Positions 1 through 12,973 of a stretch of 64,000 nucleotides of DNA are shown one piece after another. The notes below the pieces were generated by a model. That model had not been told where the DNA came from. It saw only the letters and a list, made by a program, of their open reading frames with translations, and made no database searches. Positions within the stretch are counted from its first letter, which is position 1. Each line of letters begins with the position of its first letter. This DNA is from Calliopsis andreniformis (taxonomy: Eukaryota > Arthropoda > Insecta > Hymenoptera > Andrenidae). The DNA lies in contig NW_027480495.1 in NCBI RefSeq assembly GCF_051401765.1, forward strand, positions 1,240,001 to 1,304,000, written 5' to 3'. The position numbers and the translations under genes were made by a program.

Positions 1-2403
1 AATTCCTCAATCCTCATTCTTCAATCCTCAATACCCAATCCTCAATCTTCAATCCTCAATCCTCAAACCTCAATCCTCAATCCTCAATCCTCAATCTTCA
101 ATCCTCAACACTCAATCTGCAACCCTCAATCCTCAAACCTCAATCCTCAATCCTCATTCCTCAATCCTCAATACCCAATCCTCAATCCTCAGTACTCAAT
201 CCTCAATCCTCAATCCTCAATCTTCAACCCTGAATCCTCAATCCTCAATAATCAATCCTCAGGCATCAACACTCAATCTACAATATTCAATCCACAATCC
301 TCAATCCTCAATCCTCAGGCATCAATACTCAATCTACAATATTCAATCCACAATCCTTAATCCTCAATCCACAATCCTCAACCTTCAATACTCAATGCTC
401 AATCTTCAATCCTCAATCCTCAATCCTCAATCCTCAATCCTCAATCCTCAATCCTCAATATTCAATCCCCAATACTCAATCTTCAATCATCAATCCTCAA
501 TCCTCAATTCTCAGTCGTCAATCCTCAGTCATCAATCATCAATCTTCAATACTCAATCGTCAATCCTTAGTCCTCAATCCTCAATCCTCAATCATCGTTC
601 CTCAAACCTCAATCCTCAACCCTCAGTCTTCATCCTCAATACTCAAACCTCAATCCTCAATCCTCAATATTCAATCATCAATACTCAATCTTCAATACCC
701 AATCCTCAAACCTCAATCCTCAATGCACATTCTTCAATCCTAAATACCCAATCCTTAATCTTCAATCCTCAATCCTCAATCCTCAATTCTCAATCCTCAA
801 TCCTTAATCCTCAGTCCTCAAACATCAATATTCAACCCTCAGTCCTCGTCCTCAATCCACAACCCTCAATCCTCAGTCCTCCATATTCAATCATAAATAT
901 TCAATCTTCAATCCTCAATCCTCAATCCTCAATCCTCAATCATCGTTCCTCAAACCTCAATCCTCAACCCTCAGTCTTCATCCTCAATACTCAAACCTCA
1001 ATCCTCAATCCTCAATATTCAATCATCAATACTCAATCTTCAATACCCAATCCTCAAACCTCAATCCTCAATGCACATTCTTCAATCCTAAATACCCAAT
1101 CCTTAATCTTCAATCCTCAATCCTCAATCCTCAATTCTCAATCCTCAATCCTTAATCCTCAGTCCTCAAACATCAATATTCAACCCTCAGTCCTCGTCCT
1201 CAATCCACAACCCTCAATCCTCAGTCCTCCATATTCAATCATAAATATTCAATCTTCAATCCTCAATCCTCAATCCTCAATCCTCAATCCTCAATCCTCA
1301 ATCCTCAGTCTTCAACCCTGAATCCTCAATACTCAATCCTCAATCTTCAATCCTCAATCCTCAATTCTCAGTCGTCAATCCTCAGTCATCAATCCACATT
1401 CTTCAATACTCAATCGTCAATCCTTAGTCCTCAATCCTCAATCCTCGATCCTCGTTCCTCAAACCTCAATCCTCAACCCTCAGTCTTCATCCTCAATCCT
1501 CAAACCTCAATCCTCAACCCTCAATATTCAATCATCAATACTCAATCTTCAATCCTCAATCCTCAAACCTCAATCCTCAATCCTCATTCTTCAATACTAA
1601 ACACCCAATCCTCAATCCTCAATCCTCAATCCTCAATCCTCAGGCATCAATACTCAATCTACAATATTCAATCCACAATCCTCAATCCTCAATCCTCAGG
1701 CATCAATACTCAATCTACAATATTCAATCCACAATCCTTAATCCTCAATCCACAATCCTCAACCTTCAATACTCAATACTCAATCTTCAATCCTCAATCC
1801 TCAATCCGCAATCCTCAATCCTCAATCCTCAATCCTCAATATTCAATCCTCAATACTCAATCCTCAATCATCAATCCTCAATCCTCAATTCTCAGTCGTC
1901 AATCCTCAGTCATCAATCCACAATCTTCAATACTCAATCGTCAATTCTTAGTCCTCAATCCTCAATCCTCGATCCTCGTTCCTCAAACCTCAATCCTCAA
2001 CCCTCAGTCTTCATCCTCAATCCTCAAACCTCAATCCTCAACCCTCAATATTCAATCATCAATACTCAATCTTCAATCCTCAATCCTCAAACCTCAATCC
2101 TCAATCCTCATTCTTCAATACTAAACACCCAATCCTCAATCCTCAATCCTCAATACTCAATCTTCAACCCAGAACCCTCAACCCTCAATACTCAATCCTC
2201 AATCTTCAATCCTCAATACTCAATCTTCAATCCTCAATCCTCAATCCTCAATCCTCAATCCGCAATATTCAATCCTCAATACTCAATCTTCAATCATCAA
2301 TCCTCAATCCTCAATTCTCAGTCGTCAATCCTCAGTCATCAATCCTCAATCTTCAATACTCAATCGTCAATCCTTAGCCCTCAATCCTCAATCCTCAATC
2401 CTC
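1..2403. repeat. Beta-family block, first copy of a 2.4-kb duplication
   Basis: This block aligns without net indel to 3569-5971 at a constant offset of 3,568 bases. Fixed landmarks that agree include TTCAATCCCC at 461 and 4029, CTCGATCCTCG near 1443 and 5011, and TTCAACCCAGAACC near 2162 and 5730. I found one clear substitution (G at 397, A at 3965). Similarity stops where this copy continues with the plain unit and the other copy reads CGTTCC. The left end is cut by the window. The beta marker CTCAGTCGTCAATCC occurs near 511, 1368, 1892 and 2318. Confidence 0.85.
593..1288. repeat. 348-bp tandem duplication (two copies)
   Basis: CATCGTTCCTC begins at 593 and again at 941. The following 348 bases recur in the same order, including AATGCACATTC, the CTCCATATTC variant and AATCATAAATATTC. 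The period 348 is not a multiple of 7, so the copy boundary follows the variant order rather than the heptamer register. The same doublet is present at 4161-4856, so it predates the 2.4-kb duplication. Confidence 0.88.
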
Positions 2404-3270
2404 AATCCTCAATCTTCAACCCTGAATCCTCAATCCTCAATACTCAATCCTCAATCTTCAATCCTCAATACTCAATCTTCAATCCTCAATCCTCAATCTT
2501 CAACCCTGAATCCTCAATCCTCAATACTCAATACTCAATCTTCAATCCTCAATACTCAATCTTCAATCCTCAATCCTCAATCCTCAATCCTCAGTCCTCA
2601 ATCTTCAACCCTCAACACTCAACCTTCAATCCTCAATCCTCAATCCTCAATCCTCAATCCTCAATCTTCAATCCTCATCACTAATCTTCAATCCTCAATC
2701 CTCAATCCTCAATCCTCAATCCTCAATCCTCAATCCTCAATCCTCAATCTTCAATCCTCAATTCTCAATCTTCAATCCTCGATCCTCAATCATCAATCCT
2801 CAATCCTCAATACTCAGGCATCAATACTCAATCTTCAATGCTCAATCCTCAATCCTCAATCCTCAATCCTCATTCCCCAACCCTCAATCCTCATTCCTCA
2901 AAGCTCAATCCTCAACCCTCAGTCCTCATACTCAATTCTCAATTCTTAATCCTCAATCCTCAATCCTCAATCTTCAATCCTCAATAATCAATCTCCAATC
3001 CTCAATACTCTATCCTCGATCCTCAATCCTCAGGCATCAATACTCAATCTTCAATACTCAATCCTCAATCCTCAATCCTCAATCCTCAATCCTCAATCCT
3101 CAAACCTCAATCCTCAATCGTCAGTATTCAATCATCAATACTCAATCTTCAATCCTCAATCCTCAATCCTCAATCCTCAATCCTCAATCCTCAATCCTCA
3201 ATTCTCAATCCTCAATCCTCAATCCTCAATCCTCAATCCTCAATTCTCAATCCTCAATCCTCAGTCCTCA
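2404..3270. repeat. Gamma block, copy 1
   Basis: The marker CTCAACACTCAACC begins at 2611. It is followed by a 6-base unit (CACTAATCTTC), by ATTCTCAATCTTCAATCC, by CATTCCCCAACC, and by the variant AAAGCTC near 2900. The same ordered landmarks recur near 8129, 35527 and 38448, and partly near 32919 and 37389. No gene is visible. The segment interrupts what would otherwise be a continuation of the 3,568-bp duplication. Confidence 0.75.
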
Positions 3271-3302
3271 GTCGTCGAATCTCAATCCCCGACGCTTAGC
3301 AC
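3271..3302. other. CpG-containing non-heptameric island, copy 1
   Basis: These 32 bases start GTCGTCGAATC and end CGACGCTTAGCAC. They depart from the heptamer more than almost anything else in the window, with several CpG dinucleotides and several Gs. Near-identical copies lie at 6739-6770 and 36089-36120. The base after this copy is T (CACTCATCC), where the other two have G (CACGCATCC). Function unknown. It could be a relic of inserted sequence or a cluster of mutations spread by duplication. Confidence 0.8.
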
Positions 3303-3568
3303 TCATCCTCAATCCTCAGTCCTCAATCCTCAATCCTCAAACCTAAATCCTCTACCGTCAGTCCTCAATCCTCAATCCTCAAACCTCAATCCTCAATCCT
3401 CAATATTCAATCATCAATACTCAATCTTCAATCCTCAATCCTGAATCCTCAATCCTCAATCCTCAATCCTCAATCCTCAATCCTCAATCCTCGATCCTCA
3501 ATCCTCATTCTTCAATCCTCAATACCCAATCCTCAATCTTCAATCCTCAATCCTCAATCCTCAATCCC
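3303..3568. repeat. Satellite linker between island and second 2.4-kb copy
   Basis: Heptamer satellite with a few uncommon variants (CCTAAATCCTCTACCGTCAG near 3342) and then mostly canonical units. It has no module marker and no gene. It leads directly into the block that duplicates the window start. Confidence 0.7.
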
Positions 3569-5971
3569 AATTCCTCAATCCTCATTCTTCAATCCTCAAT
3601 ACCCAATCCTCAATCTTCAATCCTCAATCCTCAAACCTCAATCCTCAATCCTCAATCCTCAATCTTCAATCCTCAACACTCAATCTGCAACCCTCAATCC
3701 TCAAACCTCAATCCTCAATCCTCATTCCTCAATCCTCAATACCCAATCCTCAATCCTCAGTACTCAATCCTCAATCCTCAATCCTCAATCTTCAACCCTG
3801 AATCCTCAATCCTCAATAATCAATCCTCAGGCATCAACACTCAATCTACAATATTCAATCCACAATCCTCAATCCTCAATCCTCAGGCATCAATACTCAA
3901 TCTACAATATTCAATCCACAATCCTTAATCCTCAATCCACAATCCTCAACCTTCAATACTCAATACTCAATCTTCAATCCTCAATCCTCAATCCTCAATC
4001 CTCAATCCTCAATCCTCAATCCTCAATATTCAATCCCCAATACTCAATCTTCAATCATCAATCCTCAATCCTCAATTCTCAGTCGTCAATCCTCAGTCAT
4101 CAATCATCAATCTTCAATACTCAATCGTCAATCCTTAGTCCTCAATCCTCAATCCTCAATCATCGTTCCTCAAACCTCAATCCTCAACCCTCAGTCTTCA
4201 TCCTCAATACTCAAACCTCAATCCTCAATCCTCAATATTCAATCATCAATACTCAATCTTCAATACCCAATCCTCAAACCTCAATCCTCAATGCACATTC
4301 TTCAATCCTAAATACCCAATCCTTAATCTTCAATCCTCAATCCTCAATCCTCAATTCTCAATCCTCAATCCTTAATCCTCAGTCCTCAAACATCAATATT
4401 CAACCCTCAGTCCTCGTCCTCAATCCACAACCCTCAATCCTCAGTCCTCCATATTCAATCATAAATATTCAATCTTCAATCCTCAATCCTCAATCCTCAA
4501 TCCTCAATCATCGTTCCTCAAACCTCAATCCTCAACCCTCAGTCTTCATCCTCAATACTCAAACCTCAATCCTCAATCCTCAATATTCAATCATCAATAC
4601 TCAATCTTCAATACCCAATCCTCAAACCTCAATCCTCAATGCACATTCTTCAATCCTAAATACCCAATCCTTAATCTTCAATCCTCAATCCTCAATCCTC
4701 AATTCTCAATCCTCAATCCTTAATCCTCAGTCCTCAAACATCAATATTCAACCCTCAGTCCTCGTCCTCAATCCACAACCCTCAATCCTCAGTCCTCCAT
4801 ATTCAATCATAAATATTCAATCTTCAATCCTCAATCCTCAATCCTCAATCCTCAATCCTCAATCCTCAATCCTCAGTCTTCAACCCTGAATCCTCAATAC
4901 TCAATCCTCAATCTTCAATCCTCAATCCTCAATTCTCAGTCGTCAATCCTCAGTCATCAATCCACATTCTTCAATACTCAATCGTCAATCCTTAGTCCTC
5001 AATCCTCAATCCTCGATCCTCGTTCCTCAAACCTCAATCCTCAACCCTCAGTCTTCATCCTCAATCCTCAAACCTCAATCCTCAACCCTCAATATTCAAT
5101 CATCAATACTCAATCTTCAATCCTCAATCCTCAAACCTCAATCCTCAATCCTCATTCTTCAATACTAAACACCCAATCCTCAATCCTCAATCCTCAATCC
5201 TCAATCCTCAGGCATCAATACTCAATCTACAATATTCAATCCACAATCCTCAATCCTCAATCCTCAGGCATCAATACTCAATCTACAATATTCAATCCAC
5301 AATCCTTAATCCTCAATCCACAATCCTCAACCTTCAATACTCAATACTCAATCTTCAATCCTCAATCCTCAATCCGCAATCCTCAATCCTCAATCCTCAA
5401 TCCTCAATATTCAATCCTCAATACTCAATCCTCAATCATCAATCCTCAATCCTCAATTCTCAGTCGTCAATCCTCAGTCATCAATCCACAATCTTCAATA
5501 CTCAATCGTCAATTCTTAGTCCTCAATCCTCAATCCTCGATCCTCGTTCCTCAAACCTCAATCCTCAACCCTCAGTCTTCATCCTCAATCCTCAAACCTC
5601 AATCCTCAACCCTCAATATTCAATCATCAATACTCAATCTTCAATCCTCAATCCTCAAACCTCAATCCTCAATCCTCATTCTTCAATACTAAACACCCAA
5701 TCCTCAATCCTCAATCCTCAATACTCAATCTTCAACCCAGAACCCTCAACCCTCAATACTCAATCCTCAATCTTCAATCCTCAATACTCAATCTTCAATC
5801 CTCAATCCTCAATCCTCAATCCTCAATCCGCAATATTCAATCCTCAATACTCAATCTTCAATCATCAATCCTCAATCCTCAATTCTCAGTCGTCAATCCT
5901 CAGTCATCAATCCTCAATCTTCAATACTCAATCGTCAATCCTTAGCCCTCAATCCTCAATCCTCAATCCTC
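3569..5971. repeat. Beta-family block, second copy of the 2.4-kb duplication
   Basis: Collinear with 1-2403 at offset 3,568. It retains the internal 348-bp doublet and the rare variants ACCCAGAACCC and TCCTTAGCCC. Because copy 1 is cut by the window edge, the real duplicated length may exceed 2.4 kb. Divergence is very low by eye, which suggests recent duplication or gene conversion. Confidence 0.85.
4161..4856. repeat. 348-bp tandem duplication inside the second 2.4-kb copy
   Basis: CATCGTTCCTC begins at 4161 and 4509, 348 bases apart, exactly matching 593 and 941 after adding 3,568. It is the same doublet carried along by the larger duplication. Confidence 0.88.
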
Positions 5972-6738
5972 GTTCCTCAAACCTCAATCCTCAACCCTCA
6001 GTCTTCATCCTCAATCCTCAAACCTCAATCCTCAATCCTCAATATTCAATCATCAATACTCAATCTTCAATCCCCAATCCTCAAACCTCAATCCTCAATC
6101 CTCACTCTTCAATCCTAAATACCCAATCCTTAATCTTCAATCCTTAATCCTCAATCCTCAATTCTCAATCCTCAATCCTTAATCCTCAGACCTCAAATAT
6201 TCAACCCTCAGTCCTCGTCCTCAATCCACAACCCTCAATCCTCAGTCCTCAATATTCAATCATAAATATTCAATCTTCAATCCTCAATCCTCAATCCTCA
6301 ATCCTCAATCCTCAATCCTCAATCTTCAACCCTGAATCCTCAATCCTCAATACTCAATCCTCCATCTTCAATCCTCAATACTCAATCTTCAATCCTCAAA
6401 CCTCAATCGTCAATCCTCTATCCTCAATTTTCAATCCTCAACACTCAATCTTCAATCCTCAATCCTCATCCTCACTCCTCAATCCTCATTCTTCAATCCT
6501 CAATACCCAATCCTCAATCTTCAATCCTCAATCCTCAATCCTCAATCCTAATTCCTCAATCCTCATTCTTCACTCCTCAACACCCAATCCTCAATTTCAA
6601 TCCTCAATCCTCAATCCTCATTTCTCAATCCTCAATCCTCAATCCTCATCCTCATTCCTCAATCCTCAATACCCAATCCTCAATCTTCAATCCTCAAACA
6701 TCAATCCTCAATTCTCAATCCTCAATCCTCACTCCTCA
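5972..6738. repeat. Beta-family mosaic segment
   Basis: Heptamer satellite carrying beta-type variants (CGTTCCTCAAACC near 5971, CCTCAGACCTCAAAT near 6184, a 6-base unit giving CAATTTCAATCC near 6592). It resembles parts of the 348-bp unit and of the 33.2-34.0-kb region without being a clean copy of either. No coding or RNA feature seen. Confidence 0.65.
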
Positions 6739-6770
6739 GTCGTCGAATCTCAATCCCCGACGCTTAGCAC
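6739..6770. other. CpG-containing non-heptameric island, copy 2
   Basis: Same 32 bases as 3271-3302 and 36089-36120, beginning GTCGTCGAATC and ending CGCTTAGCAC, followed here by GCATCC. The downstream satellite is collinear with that after the 36089 copy (offset 29,350), so these two copies came from a block duplication rather than separate insertions. Confidence 0.8.
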
Positions 6771-9093
6771 GCATCCTCAATCCTCAATCCTCAATCCTCA
6801 GGCATCAATACTCAATCTACAATATTCAATCCTCAGTCCTTAATCCTCAATCCACAATCCTCAACCTTCAATACTCAATACTCAATCTTCAATCCTCAAT
6901 CCTCAATCCTCAATCCTCTATCCTCAATCCTCAATCCTCAATATTCAATCCTCAATGCTCAATCTTCAATCATGAATCCTCAATCCTCAATTCTCAGTCG
7001 TCAATCCTCAGTCATAAATCCTCAATCTTCAATACTCAATCGTCAATCCTTAGTCCTCAATCCTCAATCCTCAATCCTCAACCCTCAGTCTTCATCCTCA
7101 ATTATCAAACCTCAATCCTCAATCCTCAATATTCAATCATCAATACTCAATCTTCAAACCTCAATCCTCAAACCTCAATCCTCAATCCTCATTCTTCAAT
7201 CCTAAATACCCAATCCTCAATCTTCAATCCTCAATCCTCAATCCTCAATTCTCAATCCTCAATCCTTAGTCCCCAGACCTCAAACATCAATATTCAACCC
7301 TTAGTCCTCGTCCACAATCCACAACCCTCAATCCGCAGTCATCAATATTCAATCATCAATATTCAATCTTCAATCCTCAATCCTCAATCCTCAATCCTCA
7401 ATCCTCAATCCTCAATCCTCATTCTTCAATCCTCAATACCTAATCCTCAACTTCAATCCTCAATCCTCAATCCTCATTTCTCAATCCTCAATCCTCAACC
7501 CTCAGCCCTCATACTCCATCCTCAGTACTCAATCCTCTATCCTCAATCTTCAATCCTCAATACTCAATCTTCAATCCTCATTCCTCAATCCTCAATCCTC
7601 AATCCTCAATCTTCAATCCTCAATACTCAATCTGCAATCCTCAATCCTTAAACCTCAATCCTCAATCCTCATTCCTCAATCCTCAATACCCAATCCTCAA
7701 TCCTTAATCCTCAATCCTCAATCCTCAGTCCTCAATCTTCAACCCTGAATCCTCAATCCTCAATACTCAATCCTCAATCTTCAATCCTCAATACTCAATC
7801 TTCAATCCTCAATCCTCAATCCTCAATCCTCAATATTCAATCATCAATACTCAATCTTCAATCCCCATTCTCAATCCTCAATTCTCAATCCTCAATCCTC
7901 AATCCTCAATCCTCAATCCTCAATCCTCAATCCTCAATCCACAATCCTCAACCTTCTATACTCAATAATCAATCTCCAATCCTAGATCGTCAATCCTCAA
8001 TCCTCAATCCTCAATCTTCAACCCTGAATCCTCAATCCTCAATACTCAATACTCAATCTTCAATCCTCAATACTCAATCTTCAATCCTCAATCCTCAATC
8101 CTCAATCCTCAGTCCTCAATCTTCAACCCTCAACACTCAACCTTCAATCCTCAATCCTCAATCCTCAATCCTCAATCCTCAATCCTCAATCTTCAATCCT
8201 CATCAATAATCTTCAATCCTCAATCCTCAATCCTCAATCCTCAATCCTCAATCCTCAATCCTCAATCCTCAATCTTCAATCCTCAATTCTCAATCTTCAA
8301 TCCTCGATCCTCAATCATCAATCCTCAATCCTCAATCCTCAGGCATCAATACTCAATCTTCAATGCTCAATCCTCAATCCTCAATCCTCAATCCTCATTC
8401 CCCAACCCTCAATCCTCATTCCTCAAAGCTCAATCCTCAACCCCCAGTCCTCATACTCAATTCTCAATTCTTAATCCTCAATCCTCAATCCTCAATCTTC
8501 AATCCTCAATAATCAATCTCCAATCCTCAATACTCTATCCTCGATCCTCAATCCTCAGGCATCAATACTCAATCTTCAATACTCAATCCTCAATCCTCAA
8601 TCCTCAATCCTCAATCCTCAAACCTCAATCCTCAATCCTCAATATTCAATCATCAATTCACAATCTTCAATCCTCAATCCTCAATCCTCAATCCTCAATC
8701 CTCAATCCTCAATCCTCAATCCTCAATCCTCAATCCTCAATCCTCAATCCTCAATCCTCAATCCTCAATTCTCAATCCTCAATCCTCAGTCCTCAATATT
8801 CAATCATCAATACTCAATCTTCAACCCTCAATCTTCAATCCTGAATACTCAATCTTCAATCCTCAATCCTCAATCCTCAATCCTCAATCCTTAATCTTCA
8901 ATCCTCAACACTCAATCTTCAATCCTCAATCCTCAATCCCAATTCCTCAATCCACATTCTTCAATCCTCAATACCCAATCCTCAATCTTCAATCCTCAAT
9001 CCTCAAACCTCAATCCTCAATCCTCAATCCTCAATCTTCAATCCTCAATACTCAATCTGCAACCCTCAATCCTCAAACCTCAATCCTCAATCC
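6771..9093. repeat. Beta+gamma block duplicated about 30 kb downstream
   Basis: Collinear with about 36121-39398. The offset is 29,350 at first, then 29,371 after a 21-bp (three-unit) deletion here. From about 7240 the block also matches 37559 onward at offset 30,319, changing to 30,305 downstream (a two-unit indel). Landmarks include the TCCCCAGACC variant near 7270, CTCAGCCCTCATACTCC near 7501, CCTAGATCGTC near 7981, CTCAACACTCAACC at 8129 and AAAGCTC at 8425. Similarity ends near 9094. No gene seen. Confidence 0.78.
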
Positions 9094-10520
9094 TCAATCC
9101 TCAATCCTCAATCCTCATTCCCCAACCCTCAATCCTCATTCCTCAAACCTCAACCCTCAACCCTCAGTCCTCATACTCAATTCTCAATTCTCAATCCTCA
9201 ATCCTCAATCCTCAATCTTCAATCCTCAATAATCAATCTCCAATCCTCAATCCTCAATCCTCGATCCTCAATCCTCAGGCATCAATACTCAATCTTCAAT
9301 ACTCAACCCTCAATCCTCACTCCTCAATCCTCAATCCTCAAACCTCAATCCTCAATCCTCAATATTCAATCATCAATACTCAATCTTCAATCCGCAATCC
9401 TCAATCCTCAATCCTCAACCCTCAATCCTCATTCCTCAAACCTCAATCCTCAACCCTCAGTCCTCATACTCAATTCTCAATTCTCAATCCTCAATTCTCA
9501 ATCCTCAATCTTCAGTCCTCAATAATCAATCTCCAATTCTTGATCCTCAATCCCCAATCTTCAATCCATAATCCTCAATCTTCAATCCCCAATCCCCAGT
9601 ACTCAATCTTCAATCCTCAATGCTCAATCCTTAATCCTCAATCCTCAGTCCTCAGACCTCAATCTTCAATCCTCAAACCTCAATCCTCAACCGTCAGTCC
9701 TCATTCTCCAACCTCAATCCTCAATCCTCAATCCTCAATCTTCAATCCCCAATACTCAATCTTCAATCCTCAATCCTCAGTACTCAATCCTCAATCCTCA
9801 AGCCTCAGGCATCAATACTCAATCTTCAATACTCAATCCTCAATCCTCAATCCTCAATCCTCAATCCTCAACCATCAATCCTCATTCCACAAACCTCAAT
9901 CCTCAACCCTCAGTCCTCATCCTCAATTCTCAATTCTCAATCCTCAATCCTCAATCCTCAAGCTTCAATCCTCAATAATCAATCTCCGATCCTAGGTCCT
10001 CAATCCCCAACCTTCAATCGTCAATCCTCAATCTTCAATCCTCAATCCCCAGTCATCAATCTTCAATCCTCAATGCTCAATCCTCAATCCTCAATCCTCA
10101 GTCCTCAATCCCCAATCCTTAATCCTCAAACCTCAATCCTCAACCGTCAGTCCTCGTCCTCAATCCTCAAACCTCAATCATCAATCCTCAATATTCAATC
10201 ATCAATACTCAGTCTTCAATCCTCAATCCTCAATCCTCAATCCTCAATCCTCAATCCTCAATCCTCAGGCATCAATACTCAATCTACAATAATCAATCCT
10301 CAGTCCTTAATCCTCAATACACAATCCTCAACCTTCAATACTCAATACTCAATCTTCAATCCTCAATCCTCAATCCTCAATCCTCAATCCTCAATCCTCA
10401 ATCCTCAATCCTCAGGCATCAATACTCAATCTTCAATGCTCAATCCTCAATCCTCAATCCTCAATCCTCATTCCCCAACCCTCAATCCTCATTCCTCAAA
10501 CCTCAACCCTCAACCCTCAG
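9094..10520. repeat. Alpha-family module, about 1.35 kb
   Basis: First alpha module, with CCTAGG at 9991 and the family string GTCAGTCCTCATTCTCC near 9694. About 9121-10240 recurs at 10474-11595 with offset 1,353, then 1,360 after a one-unit insertion, so this is an adjacent tandem copy. The same stretch matches about 40524 onward at offset 31,403. It carries an AAGCTT variant at 9960, shared with 12672. Satellite only. Confidence 0.78.
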
Positions 10521-12973
10521 TCCTCATACTCAATTCTCAATTCTCAATCCTGAATCCTCAATCCTCAATCTTCAATCCTCAATAATCAATCTCCAATCCT
10601 CAATCCTCAATCCTCGATCCTCAATCCTCAGGCATCAATACTCAATCTTCAATACTCAACCCTCAATCCTCACTCCTCAATCCTCAATCCTCAAACCTCA
10701 ATCCTCAATCCTCAATATTCAATCATCAATACTCAATCTTCAATCCGCAATCCTCACTCCTCAATCCTCAACCCTCAATCCTCATTCCTCAAACCTCAAT
10801 CCTTAACCCTCAGTCCTCATACTCAATTCTCAATTCTCAATCCTCAATTCTCAATCCTCAATCTTCAGTCCTCAATAATCAATCTCCAATTCTTGATCCT
10901 CAATCCCCAATCTTCAATCCATAATCCTCAATCTTCAATCCCCAATCCCCAGTACTCAATCGTCAATCCTCAATGCTCAATCCTTAATCCTCAATCCTCA
11001 GTCCTCAGACCTCAATCTTCAATCCTCAAACCTCAATCCTCAACCGTCAGTGCTCATTCTCCAACCTCAATCCTCAATCCTCAATCCTCAATCTTCAATC
11101 CCCAATACTCAATCTTCAATCCTCAATCCTCAGTACTCAATCCTCAATCCTCAAGCCTCAGGCGTCAATACTCAATCTTCAATACTCAATCCTCAATCCT
11201 CAATCCTCAATCCTCAATCCTCAATCCTCAACCATCAATCCTCATTCCTCAAACCTCAATCCTCAACCCTCAGTCCTCATCCTCAATTCTCAATTCTCAA
11301 TCCTCAATCCTCAATCCTCAATCTTCAATCCTCAATAATCAATCTCCGATCCTAGGTCCTCAATCCCCAACCTTCAATCGTCAATCCTCAATCTTCAATC
11401 CTCAATCCCCAGTCATCAATCTTCAATCCTCAATGCTCAATCCTCAATCCTCAATCCTCAGTCCTCAATCCCCAATCCTTAATCCTCAAACCTCAATCCT
11501 CAACCGTCAGTCCTCGTCCTCAATCCTCAAACCTCAATCATCAATCCTCAATATTCAATCATCAATACTCAATCTTCAATCCTCAATCCTCAAACCTCAA
11601 TCCTCAATCCTCATTCTTCAATCCTAAATACACAATCCTCAATTTCCAATCCTCAATCCTCAATCCTCAATTCTCAATCCTCAATCCTTAATCCTCAGAC
11701 CTCAAACATCAATATTCAACCCTCAGTCCTCGTCCTCAATCCACAACCCTCAATCCTCAGTCCTCAATATTCAATCATCAATATTCAATCTTCAATCCTC
11801 AATCCTCAATCCTCAATCCTCAATCCTCAATCCTCAATTTTCAACCCTGAATCCTCAATCCTCAATACTCAATCCTCTATCTTCAATCCTCAATACTCAA
11901 TCTTCAATCCTTAATCCTCAATCTGCAATCCCGAATCCCCAGTACTCAATCTTCAATCCTCAATGCTCAATCCTCAATCCTCAATCCTTAGTCCTCAGTC
12001 CTCAATCTTCAATCCTCAATCCTCAATCCTCAACCGTCAGTCCTCATTCTCCATCCTCAATCCTCAATCCTCAATATTCAATCATCAATACTCAATCTTC
12101 AATCCGCAATCCTCAATCCTCAATCCTCAACCCTCAATCCTCATTCCTCAAACCTCAATCCTCAACCCTCAGTCCTCATACTCAATTCTCAATTCTCAAT
12201 CCTCAATTCTCAATCCTCAATCTTCAGTCCTCAATAATCAATCTCCAATTCTTGATCCTCAATCCCCAATCTTCAATCCATAATCCTCAATCTTCAATCC
12301 CCAATCCCCAGTACTCAATCTTCAATCCTCAATGCTCAATCCTTAATCCTCAATCCTCAGTCCTCAGACCTCAATCTTCAATCCTCAAACCTCAATCCTC
12401 AACCGTCAGTCCTCATTCTCCAACCTCAATCCTCAATCCTCAATCCTCAATCTTCAATCCCCAATACTCAATCTTCAATCCTCAATCCTCAGTACTCAAT
12501 CCTCAATCCTCAAGCCTCAGGCATCAATACTCAATCTTCAATACTCAATCCTCAATCCTCAATCCTCAATCCTCAATCCTCAACCATCAATCCTCATTCC
12601 TCAAACCTCAATCCTCAACCCTCAGTCCTCATCCTCAATTCTCAATTCTCAATCCTCAATCCTCAATCCTCAAGCTTCAATCCTCAATAATCAATCTCCG
12701 ATCCTAGGTCCTCAATCCCCAACCTTCAATCGTCAATCCTCAATCTTCAATCCTCAATCCCCAGTCATCAATCTTCAATCCTCAATGCTCAATCCTCAAT
12801 CCTCAATCCTCAGTCCTCAATCCCCAATCCTTAATCCTCAAACCTCAATCCTCAACCGTCAGTCCTCGTCCTCAATCCTCAAACCTCAATCATCAATCCT
12901 CAATATTCAATCATCAATACTCAGTCTTCAATCCTCAATCCTCAATCCTCAATCCTCAATCCTCAATCCTCAA
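10521..12973. repeat. 2.45-kb tandem duplication, copy 1
   Basis: Aligned to 12974-15400 at offset 2,453, then 2,460 (one extra heptamer). TCCTCATACTC at 10521 corresponds to the same string at 12974, where the sequence switches abruptly from plain units, giving a clear junction. The stretch 11641-12240 appears identical to 14101-14700. It contains CCTAGG at 11351 and 12703. Confidence 0.85.

Noticed and set aside
3271..3302. tRNA, small RNA gene or transposon end in the CpG island
   Set aside because: It is only 32 bases, with no cloverleaf, no terminal inverted repeat and no target-site duplication that I can see.
11341..11360. CCTAGG sites as recombinase or attachment sites
   Set aside because: The palindrome is limited to six bases, and sites sit within modules rather than at the duplication junctions. 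They serve as a marker only.
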